Shown here in pieces: positions 17,859 through 26,766 of a stretch of 64,000 bases of DNA. The position numbers and the translations under genes were made by a program. The notes beneath the pieces were generated by a model that searched no databases, had not been told where the DNA came from, and was given only the letters and a program-made list of their open reading frames with translations. The stretch covers positions 186,001 through 250,000 of the forward strand of contig CAWBKW010000002.1 of NCBI GenBank assembly GCA_963789515.1, in the 5' to 3' direction. This DNA is from JBAXEO01 sp963789515 (GTDB lineage: Bacteria; Actinomycetota; Coriobacteriia; Anaerosomatales; JAAXUF01). The first letter of the stretch is position 1. Each line of letters opens with the position of its first letter.

Positions 17859-17934
17859 GGGGATGTGGCTCAGTTGGGAGAGCGCTGCCTTCGCAAGGCA
17901 GAGGTCGGCGGTTCGAATCCGCTCATCTCCACCA
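17859..17934 (+). tRNA. tRNA-Ala (CGC)
   Basis: A 76-base cloverleaf. The acceptor GGGGATG pairs with CATCTCC, with one G-T. The anticodon stem CTGCC/GGCAG encloses the loop TTCGCAA, giving anticodon CGC for GCG codons. The T arm contains GGTTCGAATCC, and the 3' CCA is encoded. No flanking direct repeat or integrase suggests an insertion site. Confidence 0.95.
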
Positions 17935-18044
17935 CAGGGTAGAATGTCGGGGCGGCCAAGATTCATCTGGTCGCCCCGGCTGTTTCTCTGCGACCGAACC
18001 TCACGCCTGACCACCGAGCAGGACCCGAAGAAGGGGAGATACCC

Positions 18045-18278
18045 ATGGACCCAACGACTGTGGCCGCCGCACCTACCGGATTCGTGGGATGGATCATGGC
18101 CAACGGTCAGATCGTCGCCTTCGTCGGGCAGCTCGCCTTCTGGCTCGTCCTGGGCGTCGCTGCGGTCTGGGCGGCAGTCACCTTCAACCGCTATGTGAAC
18201 TTCGTCATGCGCAACTCGGGTGACGCTGGCACGCCTGTTGCCGACGAGCCCGTGTCAGTCGAAGAGTTCGTCGAGTAA
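18045..18278 (+). CDS. Small single-span membrane protein upstream of hemB
   Basis: Protein of 77 residues with one long hydrophobic stretch (about 15-45, from FVGWIMANGQIVAFVGQLAF into LVLGVAAVWAA) and an acidic C-terminus rich in Glu and Val. GGGGAGA lies about 6 bases before the ATG. hemB starts 12 bases after the stop, so the two are co-transcribed. I do not recognise the family. Confidence 0.6.
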   Translation: MDPTTVAAAPTGFVGWIMANGQIVAFVGQLAFWLVLGVAAVWAAVTFNRYVNFVMRNSGDAGTPVADEPVSVEEFVE

Positions 18279-18290
18279 GGAGCCCTGCCA

Positions 18291-19268
18291 ATGCAGTTCC
18301 CTTCCTACCGCCCCCGGCGCCTGCGCGCGAACGAGACCATCCGCGAGATGGTGCGCGAGACGAGCCTCTCCGCGAGCGACCTGATCTACCCGCTGTTCGT
18401 GAAGCCCGGTACCGGCCTCAAGGACGAGATCAAGTCCATGCCGGGCCAGTTCCAGCTCAGCCTCGACATGCTCCCCGCCGAGATCGACGAGCTGAAGGCC
18501 CTGGGCGTCCCGGCCGTCATCCTGTTCGGCCTGCCGTCTGCCAAGGACGAGGTCGGCAGTGAGGCGTACGCCGAGGACGGCATCGTGCAGCAGGCGATCC
18601 GCACGATCAAGGCGCACGACCCCGACTTCTACGTCATCACCGACGTGTGCATGTGCGAGTACACGAGCCACGGCCATTGCGGCATCATCGACGAGGGTGG
18701 CTGCGTCATCAACGACGTCACGATCGAGCTGCTCGCCAAGGAGGCCGTCTCCCACGCCGAGGCCGGTGTCGACATGGTCGCCCCGAGCGACATGATGGAC
18801 GGCAGGGTCGCCGCCATCCGCGCGGCACTCGACGCCGAGGGCTTCCAGGACATCCCGATCATGGCCTACTCGGTGAAGTACGCGAGCGGCTACTACGGGC
18901 CGTTTCGCGACGCCGCCGACTCCACGCCGACCTTCGGCGACCGCAAGCAGTACCAGATGGATCCCTCCAACGCCGAGGAAGGCCTGCGTGAGGCCGCGCT
19001 CGACATCGACGAGGGCGCTGACATCGTGATGGTCAAGCCCGCGCTCGCCTACATGGACATGATCTGGCGGGTCAAGAACGAGTTCGGCTACCCGACCGCG
19101 GCCTACAACGTCAGCGGTGAGTACGCGATGGTGAAGGCCGCCGCCGCCAACGACTGGATCGACGAGAAACGAGTCGTCCTCGAGACGCTTCTCGGCTTCA
19201 AGCGCGCGGGCGCCGACCTGATCCTGACCTACCACGCCAAGGACGCCGCGAGGTGGCTGGCGGAGTAG
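18291..19268 (+). CDS. hemB: Delta-aminolevulinic acid dehydratase (porphobilinogen synthase), Zn type
   Basis: Condenses two 5-aminolevulinates to porphobilinogen. The protein has 325 residues. The metal site DVCMCEYTSHGHCG contains three Cys in the zinc-dependent arrangement. The active-site lysines lie in MAYSVKYASGYYGPFRDAA and VMVKPALAYMDMI. The allosteric metal-type segment RKQYQMDPSN is present. The frame is intact and the length is normal. It is linked to the upstream small membrane protein gene. Confidence 0.96.
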   Translation: MQFPSYRPRRLRANETIREMVRETSLSASDLIYPLFVKPGTGLKDEIKSMPGQFQLSLDMLPAEIDELKALGVPAVILFGLPSAKDEVGSEAYAEDGIVQQAIRTIKAHDPDFYVITDVCMCEYTSHGHCGIIDEGGCVINDVTIELLAKEAVSHAEAGVDMVAPSDMMDGRVAAIRAALDAEGFQDIPIMAYSVKYASGYYGPFRDAADSTPTFGDRKQYQMDPSNAEEGLREAALDIDEGADIVMVKPALAYMDMIWRVKNEFGYPTAAYNVSGEYAMVKAAAANDWIDEKRVVLETLLGFKRAGADLILTYHAKDAARWLAE

Positions 19269-19394
19269 GAGTTTCGCGCGGCCGCGAAGCGGGTCCTGCG
19301 ACACGATTCGCCGCGGGCATGAGCAAAGAGCGGCCGGAGCGGACCGGCGTCTCTTGAGTCGGCTGCGCCTATCGGCGAACGAAGGGGGAACCCG

Positions 19395-19784
19395 ATGTCC
19401 GACGAGATCTATCACCCCAGCATCCCGGTCGTAACGACCTTCGACCCGCCCCCCGGGTGGAAGATCCACTCGATCCTCGGTCCCTGTTGGGGGATCACCG
19501 TGCGAAGTCGGAGCATCGGCGGGCAGTTCGTCGCAGGGCTTCAGACGCTCGGGGGCGGAGAGATCACGATGTATACCGAGCTCGCGAATCTCAGCCGCAA
19601 CCAGGCACTCGAACGGCTCGAGGCGCATGCGCTGCACCTAGGTGCCAACATGGTGCTGGCGATGCGATTCGACAGCAGCGATCTGGCAGCCAACACCAAT
19701 GAGATCGTCGCGTACGGCACCGCCGTGTTCGTCGTGGCCGAGCAGCCCGACTCCGGCGGCACGAAAGCTGCAGAAGCCCCGTGA
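19395..19784 (+). CDS. YbjQ-family (DUF74) protein
   Basis: Protein of 129 residues. The core matches the YbjQ/DUF74 family: GPCWGITVRSRSIGGQF, then a Gly-rich turn and YTELANLSRNQALERLEAHA, followed by LGANMVLAMRFDSSD and EIVAYGTAVFV. The family forms pentameric assemblies of unknown function and is sometimes described as heavy-metal binding. A GGGGGAA site precedes the ATG. It sits between hemB and ahbD on the same strand. Confidence 0.85.
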   Translation: MSDEIYHPSIPVVTTFDPPPGWKIHSILGPCWGITVRSRSIGGQFVAGLQTLGGGEITMYTELANLSRNQALERLEAHALHLGANMVLAMRFDSSDLAANTNEIVAYGTAVFVVAEQPDSGGTKAAEAP

Positions 19785-19919
19785 TGCCGCACCGACTGAT
19801 CCGCTGTTAGACTCGGTAGGCTTCATCCGTCTCGACCTCAAGATGCGCGATTAATCGTGCTGCCCGATGCAGTGGCCGGTCGCCGAGCAGATGCGACCGT
19901 CGTGATAAGGAGTCCACGT

Positions 19920-21339
19920 ATGGCTGACAACGTAGGCAATTCTGACGGACGTCCCGACCTCGACCTCGAGGACGAGTTCGGCGAGGAAGAGGGAACGCTG
20001 ACCGAGCAGGAGATCGCGGATGCCGAGGCGCCGTGCGGCGGCGTCGGCGTCGGCATCCCGCTCTCAGGCGGTCACCCCGCCGGCGTTCCCGGTCGGTGGC
20101 CCCGGCGGCCACCCCGGAGGGCATCCGGCAGGCGTTCCGGGCGGCCCCGGCGGTCATCCCGCAGGCGTGCCGATGGATCGTCAGCGGCACGGCGGCGCGC
20201 GCTCGGTCGGCTTCCGCCCCGGCGGCGGTCCCGAGGCGATCCACTACCAGGAGCTCACCGGCATCAAGGCGCCGCGCATCATCGCGTGGGAGATCACCCG
20301 CAGCTGCAACCTGAGCTGCGCTCACTGCCGTGCCGCCGCCGAGTTCGGTCACTACCACGGCGAGCTGTCGCTCGACCAGATCAAGGCCACGATCGACGAC
20401 ATCGTCACCATCTCCAATCCGATCATCATCCTGACCGGCGGCGAGCCGCTCATGCGCCCCGACATCTGGGAGATCGTCGACTACGCGCACGAAAAGGGCG
20501 CCATGCCGGTCATCGGCACCAACGCCACCCTCATCACCGAGGAGATCGCGCAGCAGATGGCCGACCACGGCATCCCGCGCATCTCGGTGTCGGTCGACTT
20601 CCCGACCGCCGAGGAGCACGACACGTTCCGCGGCCAGCCGGGCGCCTTCGACGCCACCATCGAGGGCATCAAGATGGCCAAGCGCCACGGCGTCGGGGTT
20701 CAGATCAACATGACCGTCACCACGCTCAACGCCGACAAGGTCGAGGCCGTCCACGACCTCGCCGAGGAGCTCAACATCGACGCGTTCCACATCTTCATGC
20801 TGGTGCCGACCGGCCGGGGCAGCGATCTGCTCGACAAGGAGCTTCCGCCCGAGGAGTACGAGAAGGTGCTTCGCTGGGCCTACACGCGGCAGAAGACCAG
20901 CCCGCTTCACTTCAAGCCCACCGATGCGCCGCACTACTACCGCATCATCCGTCAGATGGCCAAAGAAGAGGGCCGCAAGGTCACGCGCGAGGAGTACGGC
21001 CTCGACGCGATGACCCGCGGGTGCCTCGGCGGCATCACCTTCTGCTTCATCAGCCATACCGGTGACATCCAGCCGTGCGGCTACTTCGACATGCAGCTCG
21101 GCAACGTCAAGGAGCAGCCGTTCTCGAAGATCTGGACCGAGTCCAAGGTCTTCAACGACCTGCGCGACTACTCGCTCCTCAAGGGCAAGTGCGGCGCGTG
21201 TGAGTTCAAGGCGGTGTGCGGTGGCTGCCGCGCCCGCGCCCTCGAGGTCACCGGCGACTACCTCGAGTCCGAGCCGTACTGCATCTACGAACCGCCGGCC
21301 TGGAAGGGCGAGTGCGAGGTCGAGACGGCCGACATCTGA
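19920..21339 (+). CDS. ahbD: Radical SAM/SPASM protein, AhbD-type heme synthase, with Gly-His-Pro-rich N-terminal extension (one indel)
   Basis: Probably converts iron-coproporphyrin III to heme b by two radical decarboxylations. The radical SAM cluster motif is CNLSCAHC, followed by GGEPLMRPDIWEI. The C-terminal SPASM/twitch cysteines are in RGCLGG, QPCGYFD, GKCGACEFKAVCGGC and EPYCIY. An extension of about 100 residues precedes the core: an acidic stretch (DLDLEDEFGEEEG), then GGHPAGVP-like repeats. The frame breaks at 20094; dropping that C restores the repeat. ATG 19920 has AAGGAG about 8 bases upstream. The context with hemB and hemL favours AhbD over a peptide maturase or NirJ/AhbC. Confidence 0.8.
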
Positions 21340-21345
21340 TCGTAA

Positions 21346-21373
21346 GCGCGCCCGGCCACACGGCCGGGCGCGC
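21346..21373 (+). terminator. Perfect 12-pair hairpin after ahbD
   Basis: GCGCGCCCGGCC pairs completely with GGCCGGGCGCGC around an ACAC loop, 7 bases after the ahbD stop. There is no T tract, so termination efficiency is uncertain. The next gene starts 20 bases later on the same strand. Confidence 0.6.
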
Positions 21374-21392
21374 GTGATTCGAGGGGGAGATC

Positions 21393-21798
21393 ATGAGCAC
21401 GAGCGGGCCCACGGACCTGAGCGACCGCGTCTTCGCGCGCGTCGTTGTGAGCTTCCCGGTTTCTGAGTCGCCCTACTGCGACCTGGCGGCATCGCTGGGC
21501 GCGATCGAGATCGACGTGCTCTCGGCCGTTCTCGAGCTGCGCGAGTGCGGCCGCGTCGACCGCATCGCTGCGGAGTTCGCGGACTTCGACGCCTTCGTGG
21601 CGGCAGCCGCCGCAGGACGACGCCGACCTCGCGATCCTCGTGAGCACCGACCTGCCGACGGGCGAGCATCCCTACGCTGAGGTCGCCGCGCAGCTGCAGC
21701 TCCGCGGTACCGACCGGACCGCCGAGTGGGTGCTCACGCGCCTTGGCGAGTGGATCGCCGACGGGACCGTCGTCAGAGTCGCCGCAGTGGCCGCGTAG
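21393..21798 (+). CDS. AhbA/AhbB-like protein with two winged-helix modules and no AsnC domain (one indel)
   Basis: Protein of about 134 residues after correcting a +1 insertion at about 21615 (GCAGGAC). The first half (VVVSFPVSESPYCDLAASLG, about residues 17-36) and the second (LPTGEHPYAEVAAQLQ, then a helix ending DGTVVRV) both resemble the helix-turn-helix region of siroheme decarboxylase subunits AhbA/AhbB. The AsnC-like ligand domain that carries the catalytic residues is absent. It could be a regulator derived from AhbA/B or an accessory factor. It follows ahbD and its hairpin. Its function is not established. Confidence 0.55.
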
Positions 21799-21841
21799 CG
21801 CCGCCCTGCTCGCTGCCGTTCCCATCGCACCGACGCACGGT

Positions 21842-23140
21842 CTATCGGCTTCTGCGTCCCCAGCCGACAACTCCGGCGGTCCACCGCACGACCGCCACGA
21901 CCAGGAACGCCGCGCACACGGCCACGGCAGGTGCGACGCTGACCAGATAGCGCGGCTGGCCGTTGCCGATCGTGACGTGGAAGAGCAGCCAGTACCCCAC
22001 GATCGACCCGATCCACACGCCGACGCTCCTGCGCTGGAGCATCGCGATGCCAAGGCCGATCAGTCCGACGAGCCAGAGCGCCCTCATCCATATCGACCGG
22101 TTCGCGCGCAGAGCCGCTGCAACACCGACTGCGCGTTTCTCGGAGGCCGTCAGGACCCGCTGGCTGTACGAGCTGGAGGGTCCGCGGACGTTCTGGGCGG
22201 TGTTCCATCCCAGCGTCGCCGGCTTGGCGAAGAGCTGCTTGGCCTTCTCGGGCACGAGCGCGATGAACTGCCCGGGCTCCGTCACCACGAACGTGATGGC
22301 CGCCTTGGTGTACTCCGAGTTGGACGCGAGTTCCTTCTCGGGCGTGGAGATGTCGGTGGGCGGGGTAGTGCCCTTGAGCCGGTACCCCCCGGTGGCGAGC
22401 GGATTGTTGCCGGTCCACAGCGAGATGCCGCCGTTGGTCGACAGGACCGGTGAGCCCATCACGACGGCGTTGCGCACGACCCAGGCCGCGGGCGAGATCG
22501 CGAACGCCGCCAGCAGCAGGCACGCCGAGATGAACGCCGGCCGCGAGCGGTACCAGAGCACGAGCACGAGCGCCATGAGCGGCGGCAGCAACACCGCGGT
22601 CGTGCGCACGACGACCGCGAACCCCAGCAGCAGCCCCGCGAGCAGGCTGCGCCTCCAGTTGGGCGGGCCTGACATCTTCTGCTTGGGGGAGAAGGCGAGC
22701 GCCGCTCCGAGAACGAGTGGGATGAAGAGGTTCTCCGAGCTCGTCAGGTTCGCGAAGAGGATGAACTCGGGGAACAGCGCAACGGTGAAGGCGGCCACGG
22801 CGGCCGTCGCGCGTCCGTCGAGCCGCAGGCCGAGCAGGTAGACCAGCACGGTCGTCGCTGTCCAGAGCGCGATGTTGGTCGCTTTGGCCACGGCGAGCGA
22901 GGCGCCGAACGCCTTGAAGACGCCCGCGAGGAAGATCGGGTATCCGGGCGGCCAGAACGCCGTCGGCACGCCGTTGTTGGCGTATCCCCGGCCACTCGCG
23001 AGATCCGCTGCTTTGCTCAGGTAGTACGCGAAGTCGCTGACGGGCACCGAGTGCACATTCGTCATCCAGAGCACGCGCAGCAGGGCTCCCAGAGCGCAGG
23101 CGGCGAGCAGCACGGGCCAGGAGATGCGCTGCGACCTCAC
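21842..23140 (-). CDS. ArnT/PMT-like membrane glycosyltransferase (GT39/GT83 type)
   Basis: Polytopic protein of 432 residues that probably transfers a sugar from a polyprenyl-phosphate donor on the outer face of the membrane. The N-terminus has a membrane helix and an acidic loop (VPVSDFAYYLSKAADLA) in the position of the catalytic Asp of this superfamily. It continues with GYPIFLAGVFKAFG, about ten hydrophobic segments and WVVRNAVVMGSPVLSTNGG. It overlaps the donor-forming GT2 gene by 4 bases. The acceptor is unknown. Confidence 0.8.
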   Translation of the reverse strand: MRSQRISWPVLLAACALGALLRVLWMTNVHSVPVSDFAYYLSKAADLASGRGYANNGVPTAFWPPGYPIFLAGVFKAFGASLAVAKATNIALWTATTVLVYLLGLRLDGRATAAVAAFTVALFPEFILFANLTSSENLFIPLVLGAALAFSPKQKMSGPPNWRRSLLAGLLLGFAVVVRTTAVLLPPLMALVLVLWYRSRPAFISACLLLAAFAISPAAWVVRNAVVMGSPVLSTNGGISLWTGNNPLATGGYRLKGTTPPTDISTPEKELASNSEYTKAAITFVVTEPGQFIALVPEKAKQLFAKPATLGWNTAQNVRGPSSSYSQRVLTASEKRAVGVAAALRANRSIWMRALWLVGLIGLGIAMLQRRSVGVWIGSIVGYWLLFHVTIGNGQPRYLVSVAPAVAVCAAFLVVAVVRWTAGVVGWGRRSR

Positions 23141-24129
23141 GACGGGTTCTTCAGGCTCGGTAGCGGCGAGTGGGAGAAGTGCTCGGACGTCTCGTCATCG
23201 AACCCTTGGACGGCCTCGATGAGGTAGAGCGGCCGGTTGCGGACTTCGTCGTAGACACGGCCGATGTAGGCACCGATCACCCCGAGCGTGATCAGCTGCA
23301 CCCCGCCGACGAACAGCACCGCCACGATGGTGGAGGTCCAACCGGGGACTACGTAGCCACCGGTGAGTTTGGTGAGGACGGCGCCGAGCGCCACCAGGAA
23401 GCCAAGCGCGGCCGAGGCTAGCCCGAGTACGGTCGCGAGCTGGAGCGGGCTGGTAGAGAACGACATGATGCCGTCGGCGGCCAGCCGGAGCATCTTGTGG
23501 AGCGGGTACTTGGTCTCTCCGGCGAACCTCGGGTCTCGGTTGTAGGTGATGGACGCGCGGTTGAGACCCATCCATCCCACCAGGCCGCGCATGTAGCGGC
23601 TGCGTTCGCGCATCGCCTTGAGGCCCTCGGTGGCCTTGCGGCTCATCAGCCGGAAGTCGGCGGTGTCGAGCGGTATGTCGACGCGGGCGGTCCGGCGCAA
23701 CAGCCGGTAGTAGGCGGTGGCCGTGGCCTTCTTGAAGGCGCTCTCGCCGGCCCGCGACTCGCGAACGGCGAAGACGATGTCGGCACCGCCGCGCCACAGC
23801 TCCACCATCTGCGGGATGAGTTCCGGTGGGTCCTGGAGGTCGGCATCGATCACGGTCACGGTGTCGCCGGTCGCCAGGTCGATGCCGGCGGTCGTCGCGG
23901 TCTGATGACCGAAGTTGCGCGCGAAGCGGACCAGCTTCAGGTGCGGGTCCTGATCGGCCAGGGCGGAGACGATCGCGAACGTGTCGTCCTTGCTTCCATC
24001 ATCGATGACGACGATCTCGTAGTCCGGGAGAGCCGACACGGCGGCCGTGGCGCGCCTGATGAACTCCTCGGCGACCTGGGATTCGTTGTACATGGGCACC
24101 ACGATTGAGTGCAGTTCGGTGCTGCTCAC
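23137..24129 (-). CDS. Polyprenyl-phosphate glycosyltransferase, DPM1/ArnC/GtrB-like GT2
   Basis: Makes a polyprenyl-phosphate-linked sugar at the cytoplasmic face, the donor for the adjacent ArnT-like protein. The protein has 330 residues. Its GT-A domain has SIVVPMYNES (about 7-16), VIDDGSKDDT, the DXD-type VTVIDADLQDPPELI and a later RLMSRKATEGLKAM. Two C-terminal membrane helices follow (about 233-255 and 267-292, ending GVIGAYIGRVYDEV). It is the first gene of a two-gene operon and is divergent from hemL. Confidence 0.9.
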   Translation of the reverse strand: MSSTELHSIVVPMYNESQVAEEFIRRATAAVSALPDYEIVVIDDGSKDDTFAIVSALADQDPHLKLVRFARNFGHQTATTAGIDLATGDTVTVIDADLQDPPELIPQMVELWRGGADIVFAVRESRAGESAFKKATATAYYRLLRRTARVDIPLDTADFRLMSRKATEGLKAMRERSRYMRGLVGWMGLNRASITYNRDPRFAGETKYPLHKMLRLAADGIMSFSTSPLQLATVLGLASAALGFLVALGAVLTKLTGGYVVPGWTSTIVAVLFVGGVQLITLGVIGAYIGRVYDEVRNRPLYLIEAVQGFDDETSEHFSHSPLPSLKNPS

Positions 24130-24366
24130 AGTGCCCCCTCAAGGTGACAGCGTTGTGCGGGCTCTCGGCGGACGGACGATGGGCGCCGACCCGGCCATGA
24201 CGGGCTTCTGGTTCGCCGCATTCTACTACACGGGCGCATGCGTCAGAGGCCGCCGGGCAGTGCGTCGACCGGAGGCGAGTGAGAGGTTCTTCCGCTCGCG
24301 CTATGATGTGCAGCGAACGCTTCAGCGCCAGCTGGGGCCCTCTCGGCCGTGAACGGAGACGATCCC

Positions 24367-25656
24367 ATGCATCACACCAAGTCCTCGGAGTTCTTCCAGA
24401 TCGCCCAGCAGGTCATCCCGGGTGGCGTCAACTCGCCCGTGCGCGCATTCAAGTCGGTCGGCACCGACCCGGTCTTCTACGACCGCGCCAAGGGCGACCG
24501 TGTCTGGGACGCCGACGGCAACGAGTACATCGATTTCGTCGGCAGCTGGGGCCCGATGATCCTGGGCCACGCGCCCGACTCCGTGCTCGATGCCGTGCGC
24601 GTACAGCTCGACAAGGGCACGAGCTACGGCGCCCCGACGATGGTCGAGATCGAGATGGCCGAGAAGCTCGTCGAGGTCGTGCCGTCCATCGAGATGGTGC
24701 GCATGGTCTCGAGCGGCACCGAGGCGACCATGAGCGCTATCCGTCTCGCGCGCGGACATACCGGCCGAGAGAAGTTCATCAAGTTCGACGGCAACTACCA
24801 CGGCCACTCGGACGCGCTGCTGGTCGCGGCGGGCAGCGGTCTGGTGACGCTCGGCATCCCCTCGACGCCCGGCGTCACCAAGGGCGCAGCGGCCGATACC
24901 ATCGTGCTGCCCTACAACGACGTCGACGCCGTGCGGGCGTGCCTTGAGGAGAACCGAGGCACCGTGGCTGCGATCATCGTCGAGCCGATCGCCGGCAACA
25001 TGGGCGTCGTCCCGCCGCAACCCGGCTTCCTCCAGGGCCTGCGTGACGCCTGCGACGAGCACGGCGTCATCCTCATCTTCGACGAGGTCATCTCGGGATT
25101 CCGGGTGGCGCTCGGCGGAGCGCAGGAGCTCTACGGCGTCACGCCCGACCTGACCACGCTCGGCAAGATCATCGGCGGCGGCTTCCCGGTCGGCGCGTTC
25201 GGCGGCAAGGCCGAGATCATGCGTTCGCTCGCTCCGGTCGGCCCCGTCTATCAGGCTGGAACGCTTTCCGGAAACCCGGTCGCGATGGTGGCCGGCCTGG
25301 CGCTCATCGGCGAGCTGTCCAAGCCCGGCGTGTACGAAGAGCTCGAGCGCAAGGGCAAGCGCCTCGCCGACGGGCTGTGCCGCGCAGCCGGCAACGCCGC
25401 GATCCACACGTCGTGCAATCGCGTCGGCTCGATGTCGACGATGTTCTTCACCCACCTCGAGGTCTCCAACTGGGCCAGCGCCTCGACGAGCAACACCGAG
25501 CTGTACGGCGCCTACTTCCGCGGCATGCTCGACGCGGGCTTCACCATTGCGCCGAGCCAGTACGAGGCATGCTTCGTCTCGCTCGCGCACTCCGACGAGG
25601 ACATCGACGCGTTCCTCGCGGCTGCGGGCGACGTGCTTGCAGGGATGAGCGCCTAG
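24367..25656 (+). CDS. hemL: Glutamate-1-semialdehyde 2,1-aminomutase
   Basis: PLP enzyme that makes 5-aminolevulinate, completing the C5 route begun by HemA. About 429 residues with GGVNSPVRAFKSVG, SSGTEATMSAIRLARG, NYHGHSDALLVAAGS and IFDEVISGFRVALGGAQ. The PLP lysine is in TTLGKIIGGGFPVGAFGG, followed by QAGTLSGNPVA. ATG 24367 has GGAGA about 8 bases upstream; GTG 24349 is less likely. A TATGAT hexamer at 24302-24307 may be its -10. The frame is intact. Confidence 0.96.
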   Translation: MHHTKSSEFFQIAQQVIPGGVNSPVRAFKSVGTDPVFYDRAKGDRVWDADGNEYIDFVGSWGPMILGHAPDSVLDAVRVQLDKGTSYGAPTMVEIEMAEKLVEVVPSIEMVRMVSSGTEATMSAIRLARGHTGREKFIKFDGNYHGHSDALLVAAGSGLVTLGIPSTPGVTKGAAADTIVLPYNDVDAVRACLEENRGTVAAIIVEPIAGNMGVVPPQPGFLQGLRDACDEHGVILIFDEVISGFRVALGGAQELYGVTPDLTTLGKIIGGGFPVGAFGGKAEIMRSLAPVGPVYQAGTLSGNPVAMVAGLALIGELSKPGVYEELERKGKRLADGLCRAAGNAAIHTSCNRVGSMSTMFFTHLEVSNWASASTSNTELYGAYFRGMLDAGFTIAPSQYEACFVSLAHSDEDIDAFLAAAGDVLAGMSA

Positions 25657-25767
25657 GCGCGACCGATCGTCACAAGACACCACTGACATGGCCAGGGCGG
25701 TCACCGACCTGCTGCGTCTGCTCTACCATGTGAGCCGCATCCGCACCGACTTGGAGGACACCACCGA

Positions 25768-26649
25768 ATGAAAGCCATCATCCCCGCCGCCGGGCTCGGA
25801 ACGCGGTTCCTGCCGCTGACCAAGTCCCAGCCCAAAGAGATGCTGCCGGTCGTGGACAAGCCGGTCATCCAGTACGTCGTCGAGGAGGCGGTCTCGGCGG
25901 GTGCGAGCGAGATCCTGATGATCACCGGCCGAGGCAAGCGCGCGCTCGAGGACCACTTCGACCACTCGGTCGAGCTCGAGATGCTGCTCGAGGCCAACGG
26001 CAAGCTCAAGGAGCTCGAGCTCGTTCGCGACATCTCGGCACTCGCCGAGGTCTTCTACGTGCGGCAGAAGCAGCCTCGCGGACTCGGTCACGCGGTCGGG
26101 TGCGGAGCGCCGTTCACCGATGACGAGCCGTTCTACGTGATGCTCGGCGACGTGCTCGTCCCCGACTGCGGCATCCTGCCTCGGCTCAAGGCCGTGCACG
26201 ATCGCACGGGCGCCAGCGTCATCGCGGTCATGCCGGTCCCCGACGAGCAGGTCGACCGCTACGGCGTGATCGCCGGCGAGCCGGACGCCGACGGCGTGTG
26301 GCGCGTCACGGGGCTCGTCGAGAAGCCCCCCGTCGGCGAGGCGCCCACGAACCTCGCGATCTTCGGCCGCTACCTGCTCACCCCGGCGATCATGGCGATT
26401 CTGGCGGTCACGCCGCCGGGCAAGGGCGGCGAGATCCAGCTCACGGACGCGTTGGTCGCGCTGCTGGCCGAGGAGGACATCTACGCCGTGGTGATCGAGC
26501 CCGACGAGGGCTACGACACCGGCAACGTGCTGGCGTGGCTCGAGGCCAACATCGCGCTCGCGATGCAGAGCGAGGAGTACGGTCCGGCGCTGCGCGAGAG
26601 CCTGCTGGCGATGTTCCACCCGGAGCGCGCCAACGGCAACGGCGACTGA
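25768..26649 (+). CDS. galU: UTP-glucose-1-phosphate uridylyltransferase
   Basis: Makes UDP-glucose for surface glycans. The 293-residue protein shows the nucleotidyltransferase start AAGLGTRFLPLTKSQPKEM, then VDKPVIQYVVEEAVSAG, a GLGHAVGCG loop, MLGDVLV and the family segments VEKPPVGEAPTNLA and GYDTGNVLAWLEA. The length is normal for GalU and the frame is intact. It opens the sugar-nucleotide section of the polysaccharide region. Confidence 0.94.
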   Translation: MKAIIPAAGLGTRFLPLTKSQPKEMLPVVDKPVIQYVVEEAVSAGASEILMITGRGKRALEDHFDHSVELEMLLEANGKLKELELVRDISALAEVFYVRQKQPRGLGHAVGCGAPFTDDEPFYVMLGDVLVPDCGILPRLKAVHDRTGASVIAVMPVPDEQVDRYGVIAGEPDADGVWRVTGLVEKPPVGEAPTNLAIFGRYLLTPAIMAILAVTPPGKGGEIQLTDALVALLAEEDIYAVVIEPDEGYDTGNVLAWLEANIALAMQSEEYGPALRESLLAMFHPERANGNGD

Positions 26650-26766
26650 CTCACCGCCGGCACGCGAGGCGTCGTTCAGGATCCGGCCGCAGGGCATCCG
26701 GGGTGCCTCTCGCGGGCGCCGCTGGTATGCTATGCGCCGCACCTCGTCACCTACCAAGGAGCGTTC

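Noticed and set aside
17859..17934. tRNA-Ala as an integration site
   Set aside because: No integrase and no repeat of the tRNA 3' end were seen in the flanking DNA.
18255..19637. Long minus-strand open frame of 460 codons opposite hemB
   Set aside because: It lies entirely over hemB and the YbjQ-family gene, has no family motif, and such antisense frames are expected in high-GC coding DNA.
19920..21339. Peptide (RiPP) maturase with a fused substrate, suggested by SPASM cysteines and the Gly-His-Pro repeats
   Set aside because: Neighbouring hemB, the Ahb-like gene and hemL point to AhbD; no separate precursor peptide, recognition domain or exporter was seen nearby.
24322..25704. Long minus-strand open frame opposite hemL
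   Set aside because: hemL on the plus strand is unambiguous; the antisense product is low-complexity Arg/Asp/His/Val-rich and resembles no protein.
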